Positions 10,428 through 21,402 of a stretch of 64,000 nucleotides of DNA are shown piece by piece. Made by a program: the position numbers and the translations under genes. Each line of letters opens with the position of its first letter. The first letter of the stretch is position 1. The notes beneath the pieces are model-generated. The model saw only the letters and a program-made list of their open reading frames with translations. It made no database searches and was not told the origin of the DNA. Source of the DNA: Candidatus Poribacteria bacterium (GTDB lineage Bacteria; Poribacteria; WGA-4E; GCA-2687025); contig BPJZ01000015.1 in assembly GCA_026004875.1 (NCBI GenBank), forward strand, positions 1 through 64,000, read 5' to 3'.

Positions 10428-11957
10428 ATGCGGTGGACGCTTTGCCTACTCGCGTTATTCGTGCTGACCCAGGTGCTGCCGAATTCTCCAGCGGTCGCTC
10501 AGGGGGGCGATCGAGCGGATCGGACAACGAGGCCCGCGTGGGAAGGGTCGCGGTTGGACTTCTTGCCCGCGTTTCCAGGCGCGGAGGGCTACGGCGCTAG
10601 GGCTCGCGGTGGTCGGGGCGGCCGAGTGATTGCCGTCACCAACCTGAACGACTCCGGACCGGGCAGCCTACGCGCCGCCATCGAAGCTGAGGGCCCTCGC
10701 ATTGTGGTCTTCAGGGTTTCGGGCACGATCGACCTGAAAAGTCGACTGGTCATTCGCAATCCTTTCATCACGATCGCCGGCCAAACGGCGCCCGGCGATG
10801 GAGTCGCGATTAAAAGATATCCGTTGATCATCGACGCCGATGAGGTCGTTCTGCGCTACTTGCGGCTGCGGCTGGGCGACGAGTCGGGCGAGGCTCACGA
10901 CACCCTCTCGGCCAGGTACCACAAAAACATCATCATTGATCACGTCTCGGCCAGCTGGAGCGTGGACGAGACGATGTCGGTCTACCACTGTGAATACGTC
11001 ACCGTCCAGTGGTGTCTGATCGCCGAGAGTCTTTATGAGTCGGTTCATCAGAAGGGGACCCATGGGTTTGGGGGCATCTGGGGGTCCAATTACAGTACGT
11101 ATCATCACAACCTGTTTGCACATCATTCCAGCCGCACTCCCCGATTCGCCGCAGGCGCTGGCTACGTGGACTACAGAAACAACGTCGTCTATAACTGGGG
11201 GTACAACAACGCCTACGGCGGTGAACGGCGTGGCCGCCTTGACTTCACAGTGATCAATCTGGTGGCTAACTATTACAAGCCAGGTCCTGCTACTGCTGCT
11301 GGTGCCAAGAGGTACCGGATCGTCAACCCTTCTTCCAACGATGGTGCCGACGGCTTTGGCCTGTGGTATGTGGCTGAAAATTACGTCCACGGCTATCCGG
11401 AGATAAGCGCCGATAACTGGGCGGGTGGGGTTCAGCCTGAAGGGGGCGACCGTTACCTCAAGGTCCTCAAGCTTGAGGCCCCTTGGGAGGCGATGCCGAT
11501 CCACCAACAGACGGCGGAAGAGGCGTACCGGTTGGTCCTGGAGCACGCAGGGGCCACCCTACCCAGACGGGACCCGGTGGACGCCCGGATCGTCGAGGAG
11601 GTGCGCTCTGGGACAGCCACGTTTGGCGAGACCTACGGCGGAGGGGGGAAGGGAATTATCAATTCACCGACGGCGGTCGGCGGCTGGCCTCCCTTGCAGT
11701 CCGAACCGGCACCGCCCGATACCGACAGCGACGGGATGCCCGACGCTTGGGAGGAGGGCTTTGGCCTCGATCCTCAAGACCCCGCCGACGGTTCCCAGGA
11801 TCGCGACGGCGACGGTTACACCAACATCGAGGAGTATCTCAACGGGACCGACCCGACCGTTTTTGTGGACTACACCAAGCCGGAGAACAACGTCAATCCG
11901 TTCCATTCGACCGGGCGGTTTCCCGTCGGGCCGACGACTCCGGCCAGGCGGCCCTAA
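10428..11957 (+). CDS. Secreted pectate-lyase-like (right-handed beta-helix) protein with C-terminal thrombospondin-3/dockerin-like Ca-binding tail
   Basis: Signal peptide MRWTLCLLALFVLTQVLPNSPAVAQ after RBS GGAGGG; FPGAEGYGARARGGRGGRVIAVTNLNDSGPGSLRAAIEAEGPRIVVFRVSGTIDL; tail DTDSDGMPDAWEEGFGLDPQDPADGSQDRDGDGYTNIEEYLNGTDPT. Confidence 0.85.
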   Translation: MRWTLCLLALFVLTQVLPNSPAVAQGGDRADRTTRPAWEGSRLDFLPAFPGAEGYGARARGGRGGRVIAVTNLNDSGPGSLRAAIEAEGPRIVVFRVSGTIDLKSRLVIRNPFITIAGQTAPGDGVAIKRYPLIIDADEVVLRYLRLRLGDESGEAHDTLSARYHKNIIIDHVSASWSVDETMSVYHCEYVTVQWCLIAESLYESVHQKGTHGFGGIWGSNYSTYHHNLFAHHSSRTPRFAAGAGYVDYRNNVVYNWGYNNAYGGERRGRLDFTVINLVANYYKPGPATAAGAKRYRIVNPSSNDGADGFGLWYVAENYVHGYPEISADNWAGGVQPEGGDRYLKVLKLEAPWEAMPIHQQTAEEAYRLVLEHAGATLPRRDPVDARIVEEVRSGTATFGETYGGGGKGIINSPTAVGGWPPLQSEPAPPDTDSDGMPDAWEEGFGLDPQDPADGSQDRDGDGYTNIEEYLNGTDPTVFVDYTKPENNVNPFHSTGRFPVGPTTPARRP

Positions 11958-12060
11958 GTCGGAGCTCTGCAGTCCTTGAGACGCTGCTGTCTTCGCTACT
12001 TGTGTCGCGGCTCTCTTGCCGGTATCTTCCGGACAAACCGGAAGAGAGGAGGAGATTCCT

Positions 12061-12940
12061 ATGATCCCCTTTGAGGACGTGTTCACCCAGGAGGAGATCA
12101 CGTTTTTCTGGGAGAACGGCTACGTCGTCTTGCACGAGGCTGTTCCGCCGGAGAACCTTCAGGCCGTCGTAGACGCGATCTGGGACTTCCTGGGGATGGA
12201 CCCGAACGATCCGGAGGATTGGTACCCGCCCCCTCCCCACCGTGTCGGGGGGATGGTGGAGATGTATCAGCATCAGGCGCTCTGGAACAACCGCCAGGCA
12301 CCGCGCATCTACAACGCCTTCCGTCAGTTGTTGGGGACGCACAAGCTCTGGGTCTCGATGGACCGGGCCAACATGAAGCCGCCCCCGCCATCCGGCGCAT
12401 CCGGAGTACGACCACAAAGGGTTTATCCACTGGGACGCCGACGTCTCTCGGCTTCCGCTGCCCTTTCGGCTGCAAGGGGTGCTCTATCTGACCGATACAG
12501 ACGAGACGATGGGGGGCTTCCAGTGCATTCCGGGGCTTCATCGGCTGCTGACCCCGTTGTCCAGGCGATCCGGAGGATCGGACCTTTGAGGTTCCCCGAT
12601 CTAAAGCAGTACACTCCGACGCCGATTCCTGGTCGGGGCGGGGGACTTTGTGATCTGGCACGTTGCGCTCCCTCACGGCAATGGGCACAACGTCTCCGAT
12701 CGCCCTCGATTGGCTCAGTACATCACGATGGGGCCGGCGCGGGAGGACAATGAAGCGGAGCGGGAGCGGAGGATTCACCTTTGGAAGAACCGGCTCTGTC
12801 CGGGGGGTCGGGCCTTCCCTGGCGATCCGCGTCGGGTTGAGGAGCTCCACGGAACGACGGCCGTTCTCTCCCCGTTGGGCCGAAGGCTGCTGGGGCTAGA
12901 TCGCTGGGAAGAGGAGCCGGCAGTTCCGGAGGCCAGTTAG
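12061..12940 (+). CDS. Phytanoyl-CoA dioxygenase (PhyH)-family protein, multiply frameshifted
   Basis: MIPFEDVFTQEEITFFWENGYVVLHEAVPPENLQAVVDAIW; other-frame segments read HKGFIHWDAD, VLYLTDTDETMGGFQCIPGFHR, GDFVIWHVALPHGNGHN (Fe-binding HxD...H pattern). Confidence 0.8.
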
Positions 12941-12978
12941 AGAGTCGGCGCCGTTGAGTTGAAGAAAGGAGGAAGCCA

Positions 12979-13980
12979 ATGGCCGATGTACGCTTTGCCA
13001 TTGTTGGGCTAGGGATGGGGATGAACCGCGCGCGGCAGGTCTTTCAGACGGAGGGGGGCTCAGCTGGTAGCCGTCTGTGACCCTGCTGCAGGAGCGCCTG
13101 GATCGGGCCAAGGCCGAGTTTGGCTGCGACAACCCATACCGACTATCAAGAGATGATCGAACGGGACGACGTGGACGTCGTTTGGGTGATGTTGCCGAGC
13201 GGACTGCACGCGGAGTTTGGGATTAAGGCGGCTCACTGCGGAAAGCACGTGATCACGACCAAGCCGATGGACGTCACCTTAGAGGCCTGCGACGCGCTCA
13301 TTGCTGCTTGCGAGAAGAATAACGTCCAGCTCATGGTGGACTTTGAGGAGCGGTTTCGTCCTCGGAATCGAAAGATCAAAAAGGCGATTGAGGAGGGGCT
13401 GCTGGGCCATCCTATCCTTGCGGAGATGCGGCTGAAGTGGTGGCGGAGCGCCGGTTATTATCACGGCTGGCATGGAACCTGGAAGCTGGACGGCGGCGGT
13501 TCGCTGGCCAATCAGGGGGTCCATCAACTGGACCTGATTCAGTGGTTCCTCGGACCGGCAAAGGCCGTTTACGGCCACTACGGGGTTTATGGCGGTGAGG
13601 AGCATCGCGAGGTGGAGACGGAGGACCTGGTCTGGGGCTATATCAAGTTTGAAAATGGGGCCCTCGGCTCGATCCTGACGACCACCACCTGCCCCAAGCA
13701 CCAGCAGACGATGGTCCAGGTTCACGGTCCGCGTGGAATCGTCGGCACCGGCCCGGAGGTCTGGGAGTTCGTCGAGGAGGGCGTAGACGTGGAGGTCGAG
13801 CCGGGTCCTCGGAACACGACCGAAGACTGCCTCCGCGTCCTTCGAGAAGGCGCCCGGCCCACCTGCGACGGCTATGAGGGCCGGAAGACCGTCGAGCTGT
13901 TCAACGCGATCTACTGGTCAGGAAAGCTCGGCCGAGAGGTGGAGCTGCCGCTGAAAGAGAGCTTTCGTCCTGACGCTTAG
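12979..13980 (+). CDS. Gfo/Idh/MocA-family oxidoreductase (frameshifted near N-terminus)
   Basis: MADVRFAIVGLGMGMNRARQ; VVWVMLPSGLHAEFGIKAAHCGKHVITTKPMDVTLEACDALI; GGGSLANQGVHQLDLIQWFLG. Confidence 0.88.
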
Positions 13981-14018
13981 CCTCTTTTTCCGATCTTGCC
14001 GGACGTTCCGACGTCTTT

Positions 14019-14044
14019 GGGCCGGAGCCGCTGGGCTTCGGCCC
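14019..14044. terminator. GC-rich hairpin downstream of the oxidoreductase, candidate terminator
   Basis: GGGCCGGAGCC / GGGCTTCGGCCC, about 11 bp stem with short loop; no strong T-tract. Confidence 0.4.
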
Positions 14045-14138
14045 GATCTGCTTAATTAATAGGCATCTCTGCGCGTACCGTTTCAGCAATCCCCTCCGAC
14101 CTCAGGCTGAACAGCGCCGGTTTTCGCCCTTTCCTCCC

Positions 14139-14155
14139 TTGGCATAGCTCTTGCC
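14139..14155 (+). promoter_or_regulatory. Sigma-54 (RpoN) -24/-12 promoter upstream of amtB
   Basis: TTGGCATAGCTCTTGCC: GG-N10-GC spacing, close to TGGCAC-N5-TTGC consensus, about 125 bp before the amtB ATG. Confidence 0.65.
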
Positions 14156-14278
14156 AACTTCCGTTCAGACCGTCGGAGCCCACAGCGGCTTCGGGGGTGT
14201 CTGAAAAAGGCGCTGCGCTGGCATCGGCACACGGCCACGCGTCGTTGGCGACGACTTTCTAGGGAGGGAAAGGTTCCC

Positions 14279-15682
14279 ATGAAGTTTCACCGCTCAGATC
14301 GCCGTCTCTGGGGGTTCTTTTTAGCGGCTCTGTTTGTTCTGGCGCTGGGGTGGCTGCCCCCTCTGTTGGCCCAATCGGACGAGGTGCCCGAGGCGGTCAA
14401 GCAGTACGTTCAGGAGGCCCTTCAGGGCGACGGCGAGCACACCTTTTCCGATTACTTATGGATGATGGTGGCCGGGTTTCTGGTCATGTTCATGCAGGCC
14501 GGATTTGCCATGGTGGAGTCCGGCTTCACGCGGGCCAAGAACACGGTCAACATCCTGATGAAGAACGTGATGGACTTTTCCGTTGGATCCATTCTCTACT
14601 GGGCGATCGGCTTTGGGCTGATGTACGGCGCGTCGGTAGGGGGATGGATCGGCGGGAGCCGTTTCTTTTTGGCCGATGCGGTTCAGGGGGAGACGATCAA
14701 CAACTGGGAGTACGCCGAGTTCTTCTTCCAACTCGTTTTTGCCGCGACCGCGGCGACGATCGTCTCCGGGGCGATGGCGGAACGGACCCAGTTTCGGGCC
14801 TATCTGATTTACAGCGCGATCATCAGCGGGCTGATCTACCCGATCCAAGGGCATTGGTCCTGGGGAGGCGGTTGGCTGTCTAACTTAGGGTTCCACGACT
14901 TTGCCGGTTCGGCGATCGTGCACAGCGTGGGCGGTTGGGCCGCGCTGATGGGGGCGCTGATCATCGGTCCTCGGAGCGGAAAATACGACGCTCAGGGTCG
15001 TCCGCGGGTGATTCCTGGGCATAACATCCTGATCGCCGCGCTGGGGGTGTTTATTCTCTGGCTGGGATGGTTTGGGTTTAACCCCGGCTCGACGCTTGGG
15101 GCAAGCCCCAGCTTCGCCCGGATCGCGGTGACCACCAACATTGCGGCGGCCGCGGGCGGTGTCAGCGCGATGTTTTTCGCTTGGATCTTGGTCAAGAAGC
15201 CGGACATCGGCCTGACGCTCAACGGTGTGCTCAGCGGATTGGTGGCGATCACCGCCCCGTGCGCGGTGGTCTCGCCGGGATCGGCCCTGATTATCGGGAT
15301 CGTCGCGGGGGTTCTCTGTGTTCTATTTGTTCGCTGGTTCGACACGGTCTTCAAGGTGGACGATCCGGTCGGCGCGATCACCGTGCACGGGATCAACGGG
15401 GTTTGGGGCGCTCTGGCCGTAGGGCTATTTGCTCAGGAGCCGTTCGCTTCGGACGGCGGGGCCAACCCGGGGCTGTTCTTTGGCGGCGGATTGTCGCAGT
15501 TGTTGCCGCAGATTTACGGAGTTTTGGTCATCGCTGTGTGGACGTTGGTCACCAGCGGTGTGTTGTTTGGAATTCTTCGGGCCGCCGGCGCACTGCGCGT
15601 CACGCCCGAAGAGGAGGTCGAGGGTCTCGACATCGGCGAGCACGGAACGCACGCCTACCATCTGGAGGACCCTCTTTTGTAA
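14279..15682 (+). CDS. amtB: Ammonium transporter (Amt family) with N-terminal signal peptide
   Basis: FLVMFMQAGFAMVESGFTRAKNTVNILMKN; twin-His context HSVGGWAALMG and VHGINGVWGALAVG. Confidence 0.95.
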   Translation: MKFHRSDRRLWGFFLAALFVLALGWLPPLLAQSDEVPEAVKQYVQEALQGDGEHTFSDYLWMMVAGFLVMFMQAGFAMVESGFTRAKNTVNILMKNVMDFSVGSILYWAIGFGLMYGASVGGWIGGSRFFLADAVQGETINNWEYAEFFFQLVFAATAATIVSGAMAERTQFRAYLIYSAIISGLIYPIQGHWSWGGGWLSNLGFHDFAGSAIVHSVGGWAALMGALIIGPRSGKYDAQGRPRVIPGHNILIAALGVFILWLGWFGFNPGSTLGASPSFARIAVTTNIAAAAGGVSAMFFAWILVKKPDIGLTLNGVLSGLVAITAPCAVVSPGSALIIGIVAGVLCVLFVRWFDTVFKVDDPVGAITVHGINGVWGALAVGLFAQEPFASDGGANPGLFFGGGLSQLLPQIYGVLVIAVWTLVTSGVLFGILRAAGALRVTPEEEVEGLDIGEHGTHAYHLEDPLL

Positions 15683-15742
15683 CGTGTGGTTCGATTTCCT
15701 CCCTCCGGTGTCGGCGTCCATCCTCCCGTCGACATTCGGTCC

Positions 15743-15775
15743 TCGAAGCCGGCAAGCGCTGCTTGTCGGCTTCGA
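15743..15775. terminator. Hairpin between convergent amtB and aldolase genes, likely bidirectional terminator
   Basis: TCGAAGCCGGCAAGC-gct-GCTTGTCGGCTTCGA, 15-bp stem with one G-T pair. Confidence 0.5.
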
Positions 15776-15785
15776 GTCTCTGGAG

Positions 15786-16616
15786 TCATCCTCCGCGTCG
15801 GATCGTGGCGACCAGCCCCTGGTAGAAAAGGGCGATTGCGGCAGCGTCTACCAGCGTTGCGATGTACTGAACGCCGATCGAGGCTAGCCAGCGGGCCATC
15901 TCTGCGTCTTTGGCGTAGGAGCCGACGAACTTTCCTGCGGCGCGGGCGCGTTCAGTACAGGTAACCAGCGTCTCGCGTACGCGTGGGTGGTCCACCTGCC
16001 CGGTGATTCCCAGCGATTGGGAGAGGTCGTAAGGCCCCAGGAAGATCACGTCGATCCCGTCTACGGAGAGAATTTCGTCCAGGTTCTCCACCGCGCGGAC
16101 ACCTTCGATGTGGACGATCACCAGCTGTTCGGCGTTGCACCGCTGAGGGTGGTCCGGCGTTCCGACGTAGCCTCCAGCGCGCGTGAAGATGGAGACGCCT
16201 CGCTCACCGATCGGCGCGTATTTAGCCCCGCGCACCGCGCGAAGCGCCTCTTCGCGGGAGCCGACCTGGGGGACCTGCACGCCCCCGGCGCCGATGTCCA
16301 GCGCTCGGAGGATCAGCTCCGGGCGGTTGTCCGCCACGCGAACGATCGGCGTCGCTCCGCCGCACTCGGCGCCTCGTACTAGGTCCTCGCAGGTCTCAAT
16401 CGTCAGCGGTCCGTGTTCGGTGTCTAAAATGAGAAAGTCCAAGCCGGCCAGGCCTAACGCCTCCATTGCCGTGGCGCTGGGAAGGATGCAGAACGTCCCG
16501 ATGACCGTTTCGCCTGCCTCTAGCTGTCGTTTGAGCCGATTCTCTCGCATCCGTTTTCCCGTCTCTGCTGAGAGGTCAGTCGCTTCTGACGGGCGATCAG
16601 CCCGTGTTTCCATCAT
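15786..16616 (-). CDS. HpcH/HpaI aldolase/citrate lyase family (2-keto-3-deoxy sugar acid aldolase-like)
   Basis: GLDFLILDTEHGPLTIETCEDLVR, GAGGVQVPQVGSREEALRAVRGAKYAPIGERG, DVIFLGPYDLSQSLGITGQVDHP. Confidence 0.9.
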   Translation of the reverse strand: MMETRADRPSEATDLSAETGKRMRENRLKRQLEAGETVIGTFCILPSATAMEALGLAGLDFLILDTEHGPLTIETCEDLVRGAECGGATPIVRVADNRPELILRALDIGAGGVQVPQVGSREEALRAVRGAKYAPIGERGVSIFTRAGGYVGTPDHPQRCNAEQLVIVHIEGVRAVENLDEILSVDGIDVIFLGPYDLSQSLGITGQVDHPRVRETLVTCTERARAAGKFVGSYAKDAEMARWLASIGVQYIATLVDAAAIALFYQGLVATIRRGG

Positions 16617-16674
16617 AGGGGAATTTTCCCGTTGACGGGAACGAGAACTTGGGACGGCTTGGGAGATGGAAGGG

Positions 16675-17522
16675 TTAGGGCTCGGGGATGTTCGGGTCCA
16701 GGTAGGTCAGCAGCTTGGCCCAGAACTCATCGGCACCGGGGGCGTCTACAGTGCGCTTGAAGGTCACCAGCCGCCGGTGGACCGATTGGCGGGAGCGTTT
16801 TCGATGTTTTTCCAAGATTCGATGGGCCAGCGTAGCGCACTGGTCAATGCGCTCTGGGGCCAACGCGTAGCGGAGCAGCTCCACGCCGCGCAAGTAGAGC
16901 GGATGGGGCTCCACCTCTCCCAGCGCCTCCAGGAGCGCCCGGATGCGCTCCCGGTCGTTTCGGTAACGGATCGTGGGCCGCCAGCGCCATCAGCCGTTCG
17001 TGGTACGGGACGATCCGGCGGAGGGCTTTGGCTAGCTGGATGCCCTCGTTCAGGGTCATCTTTTGCCAGAGCACCACCCAGGCGCCCAGGAAGGCAAAGG
17101 CGGAGAGCGCCGGACTGCGGAGCAACCGTTCCCAGGTCGGTCGTCAGGCGGAGGGCTTCCGGTTCCGGTTCTACCTCCTCCAATAGCGCTAGCAGGTGCT
17201 TAGTCTCCCGGACGGGGTAGGTTTCTGGGGCGTTCAGGAGCCATCCGGAGACCTGAAGGGCGAAGTCGTCCGCCTGCAAAAAGGCGCTCTGGAAGTCGAG
17301 TGAGGCGGCGGCAGGACCGTAGAAGGCGGTGACCTCCACCCCGAGGGCCTCGGCGAGCCGGTGCAGCTCGTCGGCGCGGAGCATCTGTTGTCCGTTGAGG
17401 AACCGATAAAGCTTGGTCCGCTCGATACGCGCCTTTCGGGCGATCTCCGACTTGGAGCGGCCCTCTAAAAGCCTCCGGGCGTTGGTAACGATCTGCTGGG
17501 CGACCGGGTCTGGGCGGTCCAT
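16675..17522 (-). CDS. XRE-type helix-turn-helix regulator, frameshifted at 17131-17133 and again near 16970
   Basis: RSKSEIARKARIERTKLYRFLNGQQMLRADELHRLAEALGVEVTAFYG; continues in other frames LLRSPALSAFAFLGAWVVLWQKMTLNEGIQLAKALRRIV and the 16675..16914 ORF. Confidence 0.75.
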
Positions 17523-17588
17523 GATCCCTCCATAGTGTGCGGATATGCAACAACAGTGTACCCGACCGTTTGATCCTTGGCAAATGTC

Positions 17589-17617
17589 TTGACAAAATTG
17601 AGACGGAGTGGTATGTT
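17589..17617 (+). promoter_or_regulatory. Sigma-70-type promoter for uppS
   Basis: TTGACA - 17 nt - TATGTT, 55 bp upstream of the uppS ATG. Confidence 0.6.
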
Positions 17618-17671
17618 TGCCTCGTCGTGCTCCCTGTGCATATATCGAACAGACCGCCTAAGGGGACAAGG

Positions 17672-18473
17672 ATGAGCATGCCGGTGCGCACCCCATCTGC
17701 TGGCGTGGGTTCTGGGGCCCTACTCTCCGAAGAGGAGCTTCTCGCTCAGCTCGACCCTCAACGCATTCCTCGCCACATTGCGATTGTGATGGACGGCAAC
17801 GGACGTTGGGCTTGTCAACGAGGGCTTCCCCGGATCGAGGGCCACCGCGCGGCGGTCCGAACCGTCGAGGAGGTGGTGCGGACTTGTGGTGAGCTTCACG
17901 TGGAGGTGCTGACGCTCTACGCCTTCTCGACCGAGAACTGGAGGCGACCCCGCCCCGGAGGTCCGGGCCCTGATGCGCCTGCTACGCGAGCAACTCCGCC
18001 GCCAGCTTCCCGAACTGGAGCGGAACAACGTCCAGCTCCGGGCGATCGGCCAGCTGGATCGCCTCCCCTTGACCGTCCGCTGGGAGCTGAGGCGGGCGAT
18101 TCGCAAGCTGAGTCACAACACCGGCCTGATCCTCAACCTGGCCCTCAGCTACGGCGGACGGCAGGAGATCCTCCAAGCTGTCCGGCGGATCGCTCAGGAG
18201 GTCCAAAGCGGTAAGCTCCAGCCGGAGGAGATTGACGAACGGCGCTTCTCCTCCTATCTGTACACCGGTCCGCTTCCCGAACCGGACTTGATCATTCGGA
18301 CAAGCGGAGAGCAGCGATTGAGCAACTTTCTACTTTGGCAGTGCGCCTACGCAGAGTTTTACTTTACGCCGGTGCTGTGGCCCGACTTTCGCCGGCGACA
18401 TCTGTACGAGGCGATCCTCGCTTACCAAGGCCGGGAGCGCCGGTTTGGTGGCGTCGGCGGGCCTGTTCCCTAA
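17672..18473 (+). CDS. uppS: Undecaprenyl pyrophosphate synthase, +1 overcall at 17948-17951
   Basis: [101 protein letters not shown]. Confidence 0.93.
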
Positions 18474-18483
18474 GCTTTTCTCT

Positions 18484-21157
18484 TTACTCCTGCCGTTGGG
18501 TGGTTCCGATCTCGTCCAGCAACTTGGCGACCAGCGCCGTCCAACCGGTCTGATGGCTGGCGCCTAGTCCTTGGCCCGTCTCTCCGTGGAAGTACTCGTA
18601 GAAGAGGAGAGAATCCCGCCAGTGGGGGTCCTCCTGAAAAAGGGGCTCCTCACCCAAAGCGGGACGGCGCCCTGTTTCGTCTCGGAGGAACAGCCGGATG
18701 AGACGGCGGCTCAGCTCTTCGGCGATCTGGTCTAGCGTCAGGTAGACCCCTGAACCGACAGGAAACTCACACCGAAGCGAGCGGCCAAAGTAGGCCGCGT
18801 ACTTCCGCAGCGCGCGGATCATCAGATAGTTCATCGGGAACCAGATGGGGCCGCGCCAGTTGGAGTTCCCACCGAACAGCCCGGTTTCCGACTCGCCCGG
18901 CTCGTATCGAACGGTAAAGACGCCCCCCGTCGCAGGTGAACTGATAGGGGTGTTCTCGATGCCAGCGGGAGAGCGAGCGGAGCCCGTATTCGGAAAGGAA
19001 GTGCTCCGGATCAAACATCGTCCGGCAGATCGCCTCCAGCATCCGCCGGTTGACGATTGAGAGGAGCCGTCCTCCGGAGGCTCCCGGTTCGGTCAGCGAA
19101 TGGATGTTGTCCACCAACCCGGGCCGGTACTTGATGAACCACTCCATCCGGCGCTTGAAACGCGGCAGGCGCTCCAGCGCCTTCTCTTCGAGGACCTCAA
19201 CGGCAAAAAGAGGGATCAGCCCGACTAGGGAGCGCACCTTCAACGGAATGAGCGTTCCATCGGGAAGGTGGAGTAGGTCGTAAAAGAACCCGTCCTCCTC
19301 GTCCCAGAGGCTGTGCTCCCCGCCGGCCATGTGGCGCATGGCGTGGGCGATGTAGATGAAATGCTCAAAGAACTTGGTCGCTACGTCCTCATAGGCAGGG
19401 CGGCTCTGGGCCAGCTCGATCGCAATTCGCAGCATGTCCAGGCAGTACATCGCCATCCAAGCGGTGCCGTCGGCCTGTTCCAGATGGCCGCCGGTCGGAA
19501 GCGGAGCACTTCGATCGAAAACCCCGATGTTGTCCAGCCCCAAAAAGCCGCCCTGGAAGATGTTGTTCCCGCCGTGGTCCTTTCGGTTGACCCACCAGGT
19601 GAAGTTCAGCAGCAGCTTGTGAAAGACGCGCTCCAAAAAATCGGTGTCTGGGACACCGCTCTGCTCCCGATCGATCCGGTACACCTCGTAGGCCGCCCAG
19701 GCGTGCACGGGGGGGATTCACGTCGTTGAAGTTCCACTCGTAGGCGGGGATCTGGCCGTTGGGGTGCATGTACCACTCCCGGAGCAGGAGGATCAGTTGT
19801 CGCTTGGCCCACTCCGGGTCCACCATTGCCAGCGGCACGCAGTGAAAGGCAAGGTCCCAAGCGGCCGTACCAGGGGTACTCCCACTTGTCCGGCATAGAG
19901 AGCACGTCCAGGTTGTACAGGTGCATCCACTCAACGTTCCGGCCGTGCCACCGAGAGGCGGGCGGAGTGGGCATTCCCGGGTCGCCCTGGAGCCAAAGCT
20001 CCACACTGTAGTGGTAAAACTGCTTGGTCCACAGCAGCCCCGCGAGCGCCTGTCGCTGCACGCGACGCTCGTCCTCCGTCATTTCGGGACGGTGAACGGT
20101 CGCGTAAAACTCATCCGCTTCTTGGATTCTGTGTTGGAAGATCTCTTCGAAATCCCCAAACGGCTCGGTGTGCTGCACGTCCGAGAAGCGCACCCACACC
20201 GAGTAACTTTCGCCCGGCTCCAGAATCCGCTGGAAGTGAGCGGCAACTTTGGTCCCCTCCAACGACGGATTGACGCACTCCCTGCGCCCCTCGACGACCG
20301 CCCGATGGATCCCGTCCTTCACGTAGGGGGAAGGGTTGGGAACGCCAAAAAGCCGCTCGTAGTTCGTTTCGTTCTCAGTAAAGAGCAGTGGGGGGTCCTG
20401 GAGTCCGTCCTGATCGGTGACGAACCACCAGCGCTCGCCGATGTGACGGTGGTTGGTGTAGACGGTCCCGGCGCGGAGCTTTTGCAGCTTGGGGCGCGGA
20501 CGCCCATACCCCCAAGACCAGGTGTTCCGGTACCACAGGTGAGGGAGGATGTGGATCGGGGCCGGCACCTCGCCCCGGTTGATTGCCGTGATTCGGCAGA
20601 GGAGATCCTCCTGGTCCGCCTTGGCGTACTCGATGAACACGTCAAAGTAGCGTCCCTCTTCAAAGTCGGGTCGAAGCACGTCGAGCAGCTCGTATTCGGG
20701 GTCCTGGCGGGTGCGTCGGAGCGACTCCCAGACCAGCCCGTCGTAGGGGTACTCGACCTGAGGGTACTTGTAGAGCATCTTCATGTAGGAATGGGTCGGC
20801 GTGCCGTCCAGGTAGAAGTAGTACTCTTTAACGTCTTCGCCGTGATTTCCCTGGGTACCGGAGAGGCCAAAGAGCCGCTCTTTCAGGATCGGGTCCTCCT
20901 CGTTCCAGAGCGCTAGGGCGAGACAGATGTTCTGAAAGCGGTTGCAGAATCCTCCCAAGCCGTCTTCGTTCCAGCGATAGGCGCGGCTTCGGGCGTGGTC
21001 GTGGGGAAAGTAGTCCCAAGCGCTGCCGTCGGGGCTGTAGTCCTCGCGAAACGGTTCCCCAGGACCGCTCGCTGAGGTAAGGACCCCAGTGCTTCCAGTC
21101 GGCGCGGCGTTCGAGCGAGTCGAGCAGGCGTCGGTGCTCGGCGGTCAGGCGTTTCAT
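18484..21157 (-). CDS. MGH1-like / GH63-related glycoside hydrolase (glucosidase-like), several frameshifts
   Basis: [69 protein letters not shown] (after removing one base at 21049-21051); [52 protein letters not shown]. Confidence 0.82.
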
Positions 21158-21402
21158 CGGAGAGCGTTCCCGTTCTTTTGGTCTTTGGATCCCGTCTTTG
21201 GAGGCCGCGAACACTATACGAAGAGAGCCAGGGAGGGGACAAGACCCGATGGCGTTTGGGGTAATCGCCTTTGGTCGAATTGTCCGTTTCTCAAGCGCCG
21301 GAGCGGTTTCGCCGGCGGTTGTTCCGACGCAGGCCCTGGGATAGGATAGTTCCGCAGGGTCGTCCTTTGGACGGCGGAAGGTGACTCGGTAAGGAGAAGG
21401 CG

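Noticed and set aside
17672-18473. Programmed ribosomal frameshifting in uppS, glgC, yvcK, korA and others
   Set aside because: No slippery heptamer/pseudoknot logic; the same +1 homopolymer pattern occurs in unrelated genes, so sequencing or assembly error is the simpler explanation.
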